DNA of 64,000 nt from the NCBI GenBank assembly GCA_949152475.1, contig OX424564.1, positions 33,230,165 to 33,294,164 of the forward strand. The letters run 5' to 3'. This DNA is from Terebella lapidaria (lineage: Eukaryota > Annelida > Polychaeta > Terebellida > Terebellidae). Both the position numbers and the translations under genes were made by a program. Under the pieces are notes generated by a model that was given only the letters and a program-made list of their open reading frames with translations, did not search any database and was not told the DNA's origin. Shown piece by piece: positions 1 to 11,477 of the stretch. Position 1 is the stretch's first letter, and each line of letters opens with the position of its first letter.

Positions 1-80
1 CCGAGGGTGAATGCCATCTCAGGCCGACCTGTAAAATGATAAACTAATATCTGATTGGCCGTGGTTATTTTCACGTATAG

Positions 81-686
81 CGGTGGCTGAGACCGGGCGG
101 CAAGCTCCTGATCAGTGACTACTGCTGTAGTGATGTCGAACACACAGAACAGTTCACGGAGTATGTCAAACAGAGGAATTACTCACTACTCTCGCCCAGG
201 GAATATGGCAAGGTCAGACAATATCCGAACGTGTTGGTCGGATGTTTGGCTAACAGTGAAAAGCTATGATATTTTGCCAACAATGTGCATGCTTCTTGAG
301 GAACATAAGATACACCTTCTTCATCCATTCACCATTATAGTTTGATATTCGGGCATATCTTGTAGGTTTTGAAGAAGGTCGGGTTCCAGAAAGTCGTGGC
401 CGAAGATAGGACTGACCTCTTTGTGACGTCACTGAAAAATGAACTTTCCAGAACGGAGGCGGAAAAAGACAAATTCATCCAGGTGAGAGCTGATGGTTAC
501 CCAGAATGACACGTTTGTTGCAGCTTGGTGTGTACTATGTACTAACGACAATAATTCTCACAACTTTAGGAGTTTAGTCAGCGAGACTACGATGATATTG
601 TGAACGGTTGGAAGGACAAATTGGTCCGATGCAGACAAGGCGACCAGAGATGGGGTTTCTTCATGGCTGAGAAATCTCATAGTTGA
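81..686 (+). CDS. PEAMT: Phosphoethanolamine N-methyltransferase, last three exons (partial)
   Basis: This enzyme family uses S-adenosylmethionine to methylate phosphoethanolamine towards phosphocholine in the cytosol. Three exons in phase 0 are visible at 81-212, 366-482 and 570-686, each with AG acceptors and GT donors, giving 120 residues and a TGA stop. The first encodes [15 protein letters not shown], the conserved strand and loop of the methyltransferase fold. The second encodes [15 protein letters not shown]. The third encodes [12 protein letters not shown] and the family C-terminus [12 protein letters not shown]. These segments match the end of the second methyltransferase domain of plant and invertebrate enzymes, as recalled, not searched. 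The rest of the gene lies left of the window; bases 1-6 may be the end of the preceding exon, because a GTGAAT donor follows. An AATAAA at 790-795 can serve as polyadenylation signal. No frameshift or stop is seen. Confidence 0.88.
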
Positions 687-789
687 TTGGGTTATGAAAC
701 AGAAATTCTTTTATTTACCGAATTACTATATATGAATGTGCTCGGTTGTTCGATAATTGATTATGAAAAAATATGACTCATGGAGAATG

Positions 790-828
790 AATAAATCTTT
801 TGACATGTTTGAATGTTCTCAATTTATT
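790..828. promoter_or_regulatory. Facing polyadenylation signals of two convergent genes
   Basis: AATAAA occurs on the + strand at 790-795, about 104 bases after the methyltransferase stop codon. On the - strand AATAAA occurs at 823-828, about 167 bases after the ligase stop codon. Cleavage normally falls 10-30 bases past the signal, so the two transcripts would end within a few bases of each other or overlap slightly. A second - strand AATAAA near 710 would make the overlap larger. Confidence 0.55.
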
Positions 829-994
829 TTGACTTACATAATGTAAATTTAGAATTAATCATCAAAATTATTACTCAGTGAGACTGATAATATTTCATTT
901 CGTTCTCTTTTACAAAACGTTATCATTACGTCAGATTGTGCTGACAAAAAACACAAATCCCGTGTGAACTATGAATAGAGAAATTGTCAACCGT

Positions 995-3900
995 CTACAA
1001 TTTGCTGTTAGTTTTGACAAGTTCCCTAAGCTGACGCCTCAATATCTTGCCACTGGGAAGTTTGGGAATACTGTCCACGAACACAGCTCCACCTCGCAAC
1101 TGTTTGTAATAGGACACGTGGGCTGAAATACAGATCGTTAGAGGAATAATATATGGCAACGTTAACTCCCGATTGCTCAATATAACAAATGACAGAGGAA
1201 AACGACTGTGAATATGTCTTACAGTTGACAAAGTTGTGAATTTCTTCAGCTGTGATGTTCGACCCTTGCTGCCTGACTACATAAGCCCTAGGAAGTTCCC
1301 CGGCCACATCGTCTGGTACTCCAACAACTCCCACATCAGCCACTTCCGGGTGTTCTAGTAATAGCGCCTCCAGCTCTGCTGGCGCCACCTACAAACAATA
1401 GTCAACTCGGGAGTCAACAATACCCAATATTATGTTTGTTATTGGTGTTGTAGTACCGGTTCGGTGATTGATAACTCCTGGTATATTTGTCGAGTTGTCC
1501 TGGCTATTTGTCACATAATATGACCTGGGTGCCACATGTGGCAGGGAATGATCACTCTAATCGGAACGCCTGATTTCAACTACTTACGTTTGGTGATGGT
1601 TCATTGCATAATACCATAATAATTGGTTACAGATGCTGATGTTGTTGTTAGTTGCACGTCACCTGGTTTCCTTTGTACTTTATCAGCTCCTTGAGACGAT
1701 CAACAATGAACAGATAACCGTTATCGTCGTAATACCCAATGTCGCTTGAAAAGAAGTATCTATTTAAAGCAGCTGGATAATGACCGTCTATGACATGTCC
1801 ATCAGTGCACCAACTTTGACTCACCAGTATGCAGCCAACCCTCACGATCGATTGTCTCTCTGGTGGCTTCTGGTTTGTTTAAGTAACCCTTCATGACACA
1901 CGGGGTTCTGAGCAGTATCTCCCCCCTTGTATTGGGGCCGAGTATCACAGAATCAGGATTAATGATCTGAGGACAAGTTGTAGTTTTGTGAAGCTCCATC
2001 GTGTGTCTTCTGAACTTTTTCGTTGACAAAGAATACAAAGCTGTTACCTACTTTGACCGCCAGCCCAATGCCAGGTTTCCCACAAGACCCGTTGGACTCT
2101 GATGAGCTGTTGTACCGAGTCCATATCACTCCAGAAGATGACTCAGTCAATCCGTAACCTAGAACAAGTCATTATCACGTGTGTCATGGTACGACCAAAA
2201 ATGTATCATGTCGTGACGAAAATAAACTGTCAATTATCCATCTCTGAATACAGATCAAACATGGGTTCTATATCAATACTGATGAAAGCTATTGCCAAAA
2301 TCACATTTACAACTACGTGTACTTGCCTTGTTGGGTCTTGGGGAAGTTGAATCTTTTTCTGAATGCCTGTTCCGTCTCCCGCTTGACTGGGGCGGCCCCA
2401 GTGTGGCCATATTTAATACTGCTGACGTCATATTTATCGACCAATGGAGACTTGGCTAACATTACCAGTACAGGCGGTGGTACAGTCAGACATTGGGGCT
2501 GCAAAAGATGCGTTCATCAGCAATACTTTGTTAAACACTCTAATGAAAATAGAAAGTTCGTTCGGCCGATATGGTGTGTTCACCTGATCAAATGTTTGCA
2601 CAAAATGCAATAATAGTTAGAAAAATACATATTGATCATGTTGTTCATATGATAACAGGGCGTGTTAAACTTTGATTAACGCACAATAATATTTGTTATA
2701 ATGCTAGCTCGCGAAAATGGTTATTAATCGAGTACCTTGTACTGTTGTATACCGGCCAGCATATTCTCGAAGTTGAATTTCTCGAAGAATATGTAATTTT
2801 GGACACAGTTGATTGCAACCAATACAGCAGAAAACAAGCCTCCGGCATGGTACATGGGGAATATGGAGAGAGTTCTAGTTATAGCAGGTTCTGATGCATA
2901 CATCTTCCGCAGGATGAGGTGCCCTGTGACCCCGTATTGTGTCAGCATGACGCCCTTCGGCAGGCCAGTCGTGCCGCTACTGAACAGCACGAAGGCCACG
3001 TCATTTCTGACGTCTTGTTGGTGGCGTCGTATTTTGTCCACGTCATGCAAAGTGCAAAGGTCTGAGACTTGGTTGTAGTTTTCTGATTTCGTTCTTGTGA
3101 ATATGAAAGGCTGACGGGAAGAAAATGCAACATTTGCAGGATAGGTTGAGTTGACAGTGTTGATATTAATTTGTGATTTTTTTTTGTGGTAGCAACTCAC
3201 GGGAACAAATTTCTCTTGGAATTTGTACAAAAATATTGATCAGATGTCAGATAATGTTTCATTGTTCGTCATCGGCGTATGAATACACAAATAGTGCTGG
3301 TCATTGTGCTGCCTTTTCTGTAGCTTTGTCAATATGAAATAAATAAACCAAACTAAACTAAACTACCTTATGATTGAGAACATTGAGCGCAGACTCAACG
3401 TTTTTCAGAAGTTCTCCATGAGTATAAATCAGACTTGGATGCGCCTCACGGAAGTAATGTTTCAGCTCGTCTGAAATAAAACAAAATAATAAACAAATAG
3501 AATGCAGAGTAACTTCATACTTGTGTTCAAATATTCGATACTAATTAAAATATCTGAGCGTACAAGTCCACCATACTCACAAACAGTAGCAGCCGGGTTG
3601 ATAGTGTTGACAACAATCCCAGCGTGGACACAAGCCAGAATGACAAAGACGAACTGCTCGGAGTTGAATCCATACATAGTTATGGTGTCACCTTTACTAA
3701 ATCCCTTTGATTGCAGTCCTCTGGCCAGCCGCTTGGTTATGTCCAGGACTTGACGAAAAGTGTACTGCTGGCCAGATGTAGCGTTTGTCTGTGAACGTAT
3801 ATACGTATGATCAGAGAGTCACATAGAAAGGCATACTGCTCCCCGAAACACATATATTTTGAATTCACAAAAGTGTTGGGTTTTCCAGGAGTGATGTATC

Positions 3901-4049
3901 TATTGAGCGTTTCGTTAGAAGGCAATCAACGTAAAACTCACCAGAAATATTCTCTCGCCACCTTCCTCCATATATTTGAAAAGGAAGTCATCGAGTCGTT
4001 CATTTGTGAGCACATGCTCAGCTGAGCCGCCGTCTAAAATTCTAGCCAT
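995..4049 (-). CDS. 4-coumarate-CoA ligase/luciferase-like acyl-CoA ligase, copy 1 (ten exons)
   Basis: Adenylate-forming enzyme: it activates a carboxylic acid with ATP to an acyl-AMP and then makes the CoA thioester; the substrate cannot be read from sequence. Exons from 5' to 3' are 3942-4049, 3581-3788, 3367-3470, 2736-3110, 2327-2498, 2052-2158, 1825-1966, 1663-1745, 1223-1388 and 995-1122. They sum to 1593 nt (530 residues), the usual family size. The start is the ATG at 4047-4049 (MARILDGGS). Motifs in order: [11 protein letters not shown] near residue 183 (AMP/ATP loop), [23 protein letters not shown] across an intron, [13 protein letters not shown], and PKLPSGK with the catalytic-type Lys near 514. 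The C-terminus is SKL, a peroxisomal targeting signal as in firefly luciferase. Intron 5 has a GC donor. The exon 8 acceptor in the correct frame reads AA, not AG, so the gene may be a recent pseudogene or carry a sequence error. Confidence 0.88.
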
Positions 4050-6049
4050 GTACAAGCTTTTCTTCGTGAAAGCAATAAAATCGAGGACATCTATACCAAT
4101 TGTAGTTTAGCTATGTGTATATTGTTGTATCCAACTGCTATTGATGTCATTGACTGCTTCAACTATGCATGGACGTGCCTCTGAACCCGACCGAAGTCTA
4201 GTCCGTTGTATGAATACATGAAATACCACCGTATACCATCTGATTTAATTGGATAGAATGATACCAGATAAGATTACTGATGATAACATAACTGAGAATT
4301 ATATTGTTTTGACCTTATACTATGATCCGTTGGCTAATCAGGGAGAATTGATGAATTCTCCTGAATATTTACCAAAACATTCATGGGATAATACCCTGAG
4401 TTGTCTTTGGCAGCATTTTGCTCAAAATGCATAAGATTCTCCCTATGTACCTTTGTGATGTGTATACGTGTTGTTGCTGTTGAATCGTGAAAATATGCAT
4501 TATCGAAAAAAAACCTTTCAAGATGTAACTTGATTTCGTATTATAGTCCATAAGAAAATGTGTATTCGGCAACATTTTTACGAACATGTTTTGACAATAG
4601 AGTTGAAGATCAGTGTAACAAGTTATATTTCGGAAAATCAATACTCTGTGCAATTCTGATGATATACCGGTAAGATTCATTCTTGGTGCTATGCTTTCTT
4701 CTTCTTCCTTTTTTTTTGTTCATCTGTACTCATATTTGTAGGTACCAGTATGTAAATATTCGTGTCATTTCTACATTGAGATGTATGTTATGTTCGTGAA
4801 GTCTAACTATTTATGATGAGCTGTGGGGTGCCTCATTTATCATAATATCAGATCTACCACACGTAAAGTGTTCATAGCACGATTGAGGTGTACAGTCTGA
4901 CAGACTTCTACCCCAAAGCTCAGAGCTATACAAAGTTTTATGACTGTTATTATCCTTAATATGATATGATGAACATGCATGTATGTATTGTTCCTGAATA
5001 AATTCAATAAAAAAATAAATCAAGAATTTTTCATTGATCATTTTAACGATAACCTACAAGAATTCAGCAACACCTCTGTTCAAAACAAAATAATGTGCGG
5101 CCAGATGGAATGAGGTAAGGGCGAATGGCTCTTCTCCCCGAACCATGGGCTCCACACCTGTGATGTTGCTGATCTGAGAGACTTCATCGGCATAGTGTTG
5201 TGGCTCCCGGGACTTTATTCACTAATATGGATTTCACTAATTCACTAATACGGTGTATCTCCTCCTCACTTGATGTTCTAGTCAACTCACATCTCCTTGC
5301 ATGATCTCCCGACATTACTCCGTCAAATTCACCATTCAGAGAAAAAAAATGAAACACGCACGACACACCAGACGTAGCTGCTGGGCTCGTATCACCGGAT
5401 CCTCTCAGATGTTGGAAGATCCCACTTCTAACACCGAAGTTGTGGCGACCAAGCAGTTCGTTGGCGGATTTTTCTGGTGTGCGTGTGTGTGGAAGACACT
5501 AAACTACTGTTTGTTAGAAACACAAGAATCGAATCTTTTTATTAACACAATGAAAAATACGGAATCAAGTAACTACACTCCAAAGCTGATACAGTCCTGA
5601 TAGCTAAATCTGCTAATACATGTATTCAGTCTTCACTGCATCAATAAAATATGCTACACATTTCTACAATAACATCAAAATCTCGCCAGTGACTAAATGT
5701 CATATGAGACAAAATACACCGATTGTCAGATGTCTAATATATCCAATAAAACCAAATAAAATACCATGAACTAGTTCTAAAAAATAGAAATAAAACTTCC
5801 AAATATTGTGATAAAATACACAAAGTCGAAAAGTACACAAACTCACTTCAGTATATGCCAAACACACAGCTGACTTCAAAGTTTCTGTCGAATTTTAACT
5901 ACCAATAATAAATCTAAAACCACAATATACTGAACTCGAGCAAATATACTGACTCAAAATAATTAATAATCTCACATCAAAATATGATTTATAAATGATA
6001 TATCAAAATGGAATAAACAATGCTGCTCACATCCACCTGGACCTCCAAT
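4050..6049. other. Intergenic, no gene recognised
   Basis: This AT-rich stretch lies upstream of ligase copy 1. It presumably contains that gene's promoter, but no clear TATA box or CpG-rich segment stands out. Short open frames at 5184-5366 (-) and 5301-5600 (+) overlap on opposite strands and carry no family motif. The block around 5,100-5,500 is more GC-rich than its surroundings and may be an old transposon fragment. Confidence 0.4.
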
Positions 6050-6740
6050 ATTATACTGCGTTCATGGAAGTACAACTAGCACTGGCAAATCTCCTAACTT
6101 CTCCCAAACTCCTAAGTTTACGTGGTTTTCTGTGTGCTACAGACAACTCGGTACATGAATGTAATGTTGGGCCATCATCTAGCTTCGTTCGGATGATGTC
6201 GTGGGCCTGATGTCTATTGGCACGCTCGCGAAGAGGGCTGTGACATTGTAAGATACCAGTTTGCATCCGGGAAGTATCTCCAGTCTCTTCTCTTGGCTAT
6301 TTTGAACGATGTGTTCAGTGTGGTTGAGGATGGTGGCGAAGTACTTGGCAGTATTGAATGTTATACTACCACAACCAGGTATTGATTAGTTGGAGTGGGG
6401 TGCCCTCCTTGTGGACTTTCGTGATACTGTACAGTTCTGGGTGGTTCCTCGGAACTGGGGTATATCTGCCAGTAAAGCCTGTCCCGTGATGATTCCCTCT
6501 CTCTTCCATCGTCTCAGGATTCCAGTTAGTTTGTTCTAATTTATTAGTCAGATCTTGATTTGCTTGAGCTGGTGTTGTGTGTTGGTGTCAGATAGCAGGC
6601 TTTTGATTTTGTCCTTGTATTTATTATTGTTTAGCATACATACAGTCGCTCGGCCTTTGTCAGCGGGTAGGATGATAACGGATTCATCTTTACGGAGTTC
6701 CTTACCACGGCTATAGGTATTTTCCATATGTTAACATATT
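6050..6740 (-). mobile_element. Decayed Penelope-like element, reverse transcriptase part
   Basis: Reading the - strand from about 6,720 downwards gives ESVIILPADKGRATVCM, the strongly conserved N-terminal block of Penelope-like reverse transcriptases. After a TGA and frameshifts come TKVHKEGTPL (family form GLPKIHKPG-PLRP), then GCGSITFNTAKYFATIL, then GCKLVSYNVTALFASVPID. The last is RT motif A, usually SFDVTSLFTNVPI. Here the catalytic Asp is Asn, so the copy could not polymerise even if its frame were repaired. Several stops and frame changes confirm a dead copy. The palm motif with YADD and the GIY-YIG endonuclease were not found, so only the 5' half of the coding region remains. It sits in an intergenic region. 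Confidence 0.85.
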
Positions 6741-8302
6741 TATTTGAATGCATCAGAAACTTTTTGATATCCACAAAAGACTGGAGCCTGACATACACAC
6801 AGTTATTCTAGTATAGGGAAGAAAATTAAACACCCATTACATTATAAGTAATTCCATTCATGCCGAGTTGTACAGTGAACATGCTGGACAAAATATAACC
6901 TCCCCATGTCAAATAGGCTTATTTTTTCGTTTATATTATTTTGTTCAGTATAGGTTATTGTACACGAAACCGTGTTCTTTGTTGATCAAATAAAAAAGAC
7001 TCCGGTCAGTATTTCACTCAATTTTATTGTCAGAATAGGAAGCCAGACCGATAACATGGATAACAACAAAAAGATATGCGCTGTCAAAATTTTACTGACA
7101 TAATTGTGTATCTCTACACATGATTCAACCACTCTGATATATTGACGAGTGATGAATATATCAGAGTGAAATTATTCTGTTTGATACATGCAATATGTAA
7201 TAGTAACAAATAATAATGACGATAAAATTTGTCCATTGTATACATGATATTAATGAAATAATAATATGCTATAACCACGATTTTACAGATTCAATGTTAT
7301 GCAGAGGTATGTTCAGTGTGACCCACACTTTCACACCTTCAAATTGAATAGTCATCCAGTAGGCGTTGTTTCCACAATATTGTGCAGTAAAATCACTGTT
7401 TGGTGTGATCCACAGCACTGCCATTGCTCATAATTTCATTCGTTCTTAATTTTCCTGTGTGGGTATGTGGTGCTTGACACTACATAGGCATATTGTTGGC
7501 TCGAATAGATCTATTCTCTTGATCTGTTGTCTTGAATAGGCAGGTCATCAGATGAATCTCCAGGGCAATTTTGATCTCAGTTATTCCTCTATAGTTAGTG
7601 GTTGGATATAAATATGACAATTGGTTATGAAAGAAAGTTTTTTGTTGGAAAGTTTATTCACAACACAACAAGTATGGGGTTGTCTGTATCTGCCTTCATC
7701 ACTTTGTGTTACTGATATATTCCTATCGTTGATTATCACAGTTCACAGAAGTTAGTTTCCTATAAAAACGGATATGAAAATTTTATTTTTTTAAAAATCA
7801 ACTAAAGAACTTCATTATGTGATACAGCTGTAATTACCGTTTTAAGTGCATTTCGCTCATGAAATTCTAGTTACATAATATCCATTGAATCTCATACAGT
7901 TAGTCTTGGGCAATATCTATTCCCAGGTAGTTCCTTATAGTGAGTTGTCAGGTTCAGAAATAACAGTGGTCATGATGAAATTTCTGCATTTATGATTTTG
8001 TGTTACTCATAAACTCAATCCTTATATTGATTATCTAGAGGGACAAATATCTCCCATAATGGGTTACCTTTCTTACCTATCAAACCTCATGTCAGAAGTC
8101 TTGAGTAATTTGACTCCCATTTAATCTCCTATAGTAACTGTTGCATCTTGAGGTTACAGCTATCAACCCGTTCGTTCTCACCGCGTCTTAATTGAGGTTA
8201 CAGTGCTGCTGAATCAGTGAGTTGACTATCTGCAATTCTGCATGCGAGCCATGTGTCCTAAATTCGTCTACATTTTGGGATGTTCAAAGCATTTAACACA
8301 CC
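6741..8302. other. AT-rich non-coding stretch
   Basis: No open frame of interest, splice-bounded exon or recognisable repeat was found here. Oligo-T and oligo-A tracts are common. The phrase GGTTATGATGAAAG or close variants recurs near 7,625 and 8,390, hinting at very old repeat fragments. Confidence 0.35.
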
Positions 8303-8305
8303 TTC

Positions 8306-8721
8306 ATATTAATATGTTATTATGCAGACCATAGGGACGCAGCGAGTGGAAAAGGAGCCTTCTGAATATGTAGATACAATAACAACAATTGGTTATGATG
8401 AAAGTTTTTTTTTTAGTTTTATTGTTACACACATAGATCTAGGCCCACTGACTGTCCATGAGCCTGATTCAGACAGTTTTTTTTATTCAACCGCTTGCAA
8501 GTATTAGTCAATATTTTTTGGCAATCTTCTAGGCCTAGATCTATCAGCATCATTGCAGTGTATTTATATCATATACAGGTAGATACAGTAATACTCCGGC
8601 ACACATATATGCCCATTAACATGATAATAATTAATACGACTATAATACGTGTATAGAGATATACAAGAAATCTGCATTTCCACTCGCTGCGTCTCTATGC
8701 TCTGCATAATAACATATTAAT
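8306..8721. mobile_element. MITE with 46-bp inverted ends
   Basis: The left end at 8306-8352 (starts ATTAATATGTTATTATGCAG, ends GCAGCGAGTGGAAA) is repeated in inverted orientation at 8676-8721 with only two or three mismatches. The 416-bp interior is AT-rich, has no coding frame, and holds AGATCTAGGC-type short inverted pieces around 8,440 and 8,530. Small size, long matching ends and lack of coding capacity fit a non-autonomous DNA transposon. Its superfamily cannot be assigned, because no clean target-site duplication was identified. Confidence 0.72.
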
Positions 8722-10976
8722 GTTGGAAAAAGTAGACCAAGATCTAGTCTATACGCTGTTGGTTGATGTTGTCAACGTATGTATTTATATGGGTTTCCCC
8801 ATTTTGGAGGATCGAATTAAAATAAATAAATAATAATTTCATAGTATGAAAATTGAGCAATTTACTAATTCAGTAAGGTGTTGATCCTACAAAGTTTGAC
8901 GCATTCTAAGTCTTGGTGTTTTGGGGCATGCTTCTATTACATTCCAAAATGTTACATCAACCCTTTAGACTATATTGGTAAAGCGAATAGATCTAAAACA
9001 AATTAATCTCCCAATGTTTCAATTTGAGTAATTGATGTCATGAAGGGGTGTATTAACAGTAAGCATATGTGAAAGTATTGATGTGTTCCAATATCGAATA
9101 TTGGTTACGTGCCATATCAAGTGTTGAACAGGTGATGATCATGAACGAGTAAAATAGTCGTGCATGAATTTTATCCGTACAGTGTCCCCATCTATCGAAT
9201 GGCGATAGAAATGCTGGCATTTGAAGCAAGAAAAAAAATGTACGGGTTTAATTCGACCCATCGAACTTCCGAACGATAATACCAGATTCTGGGCGATAAT
9301 ACCAGTTTCCGGCAAAAATTTTCAATGTTACTCCAGTAAGCCGCGGCCCTGGGGGGCCCCGGCAATGATGATGTCGGAGGTGTGTTGGGCATAACACACA
9401 AAAAAACATCCAATTTAAGCCAATGCTAAAGCTGTCTTACTCCATGACGCACACATCATTCCCTGCGATACTTGAGGCTTAACCGTAATATGTGATAATA
9501 GTTCACCAATATGTCTGACAAAAAAATGGTATTTCATATGGGATCGACAGATTCAATTTTTTGCTATAGCTCGTTGAATATTACTTATCGCCGGTGTTTA
9601 CCACCAGACCCATCTGGAGCTGTTTGGAAGACAATCTTCACAAAGCTGTGTCAGTGAGTAAATTTCAACCAACATTTCTGCAATTCATGTCATAAATAGC
9701 CCATTAGGTACACTTCACATAATACCTAACGTTAACTGGACACGGCCCTCACAGTCTATCGTACCAGCATGATTACATATAGCCACGTGCTTTTGTTTAT
9801 TGACATTTCGTGTTACAGGATATGACCTAGTTTTGCGCACGTGTGCTCTGTTGGTGCGCAGACGCAGGTACTTCCGCCCATATGTCATTATTCAAGATGG
9901 CCGACAGGTTTTGTTTACATGTTGCCAGCAACTCATTTAGCTGTTGTTCTGCTTTTTTGATGACTTGGTGTGCTTTCAGACATGATACCTGTGATGTAAG
10001 TCGTATTCTTCCGCCCGTGGCTGAGCCGATTCACAGAAAAACAACAACAAAAACATCATTACCTGACCATGGCCCATTGTAGACGGACTGAAACGTTCCA
10101 AAGTAAGTCAAAATCTCACTATCATAGTGATTCTTGGGACCTTGAACAATATATTCCATATTATTTTACAAAGGCCCACGGCCCGATATATCATACTGAA
10201 TCCTCACATAAGTTTCGAATTTGGTTTTGAAAAACAAATGAACGAATGTATACTTTGTCCAAAATGGTGTGGAATGCTTATCTTACTCTTCATTGTTTGA
10301 ATAATTACTAATGGAAAATTTATTGTGGAAGCAATCTATGCCTGGTTCCAAACTATGTTTGGGAAAATTATGTTAAAGTCTAACTCAAGTCAAAACGATT
10401 TAGAAATTTTTGGTTGATAGAGAACACAAACGTTAATGAGCTGGTGTTTACACAACCTGCACATCTTTATTCCTTCTTGATATATCAGCTTAGTGTAAAA
10501 TGCTTTTGGTTTTATACTGAATTAGCCCATTAGGTAATGTAATAACCACGCCATACAAGGAACAATCACCTACATGTAAAGCCCCTTTCTGGTTTTACCT
10601 GTGTATAGCAAATTCGAATGAAGCCTGATAATAGTATACCATTTACATCGAGTATACACACTCGCCAAGGCAATTGGAAAATTCTATACTATACATACCA
10701 CCTATAGCATTAAAATAGAAAAATATAATTTAATTTGTTTATTTTAGATTTCTGAAAAAGTTGCCTTACTCAGTTCAATCATTTTCTATTCATTGTGCTT
10801 GGGCTCCTATCACCCCGAATTCGAAAAGTCGGGAAAAACAGTAGCCATACACATTTTCAGCTGCTCCAACTGATATGATATTTAGGCCTACTTCATGCAA
10901 TTATTTGATGGATCAACGTGTAATATAGAGCTAGATATTGTATATGTCTCCACCTATTGATGGTATGCCCCGGTCA
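8722..10976. other. Intergenic, no gene recognised
   Basis: Mostly AT-rich. A more GC-rich patch at 9,830-10,030 holds TTGCGCACGTG, ACTTCCGCCC and CAAGATGGCCG, words that resemble NRF1, ETS and YY1 sites and could mark a promoter or first exon. A GTAAGTC donor-like word follows at about 9,994, but no partner exon was found. The rest, up to the start of the duplicated block at about 10,978, has no feature that can be supported. Confidence 0.35.
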
Positions 10977-11477
10977 CACGACAATTCTTAAACTATTCTG
11001 GTCTCGTATACATATGCTCAAATACCATTTTCATGAACCATGAAGGAAGAAGAGCAACACAATTTGAATTCGTCAAAAAACAGTTTTTCGAGCTTCACCC
11101 AGTGATATCCCTGGAAAAAAATACCTCCTTGTAAAACTGACTTGCAAACTGGCACGCAGCAAATCTACTTCTGGTGTACTTAGCCATTTCAAGCTAAATG
11201 CTCATTTCAATACATCTATATCATGTACGAGGATAATCATAGGTCTATTACTCTTCTTGACACTCGAGACCGGGTTGTACATCTGTACTACATTATCAGA
11301 TTATAATAATAGTGTACATTGGATGTTATGCCAGAGATAACCACACAGAATGTATTATGTCAAAAAGTACAAAGATCATAGGTGAACGAACAATCGGATC
11401 TGACGAATATACGGTCTGAATGGGTTCGATCGATGGGCTGTATATATCGTCAATACCCCGTGGTTTGAAGGCTGACA

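Noticed and set aside
5090..5600. Possible LTR or primer-binding-site-like text (GTTGTGGCGACCAAGCAG)
   Set aside because: No second LTR, no polyprotein and no clear TG..CA ends within reach.
9843..10082. 79-codon frame with ATGGCCGACAGG and a GTAAGTC donor-like word
   Set aside because: No partner exon or protein motif was found; noted only as a possible promoter or first exon.
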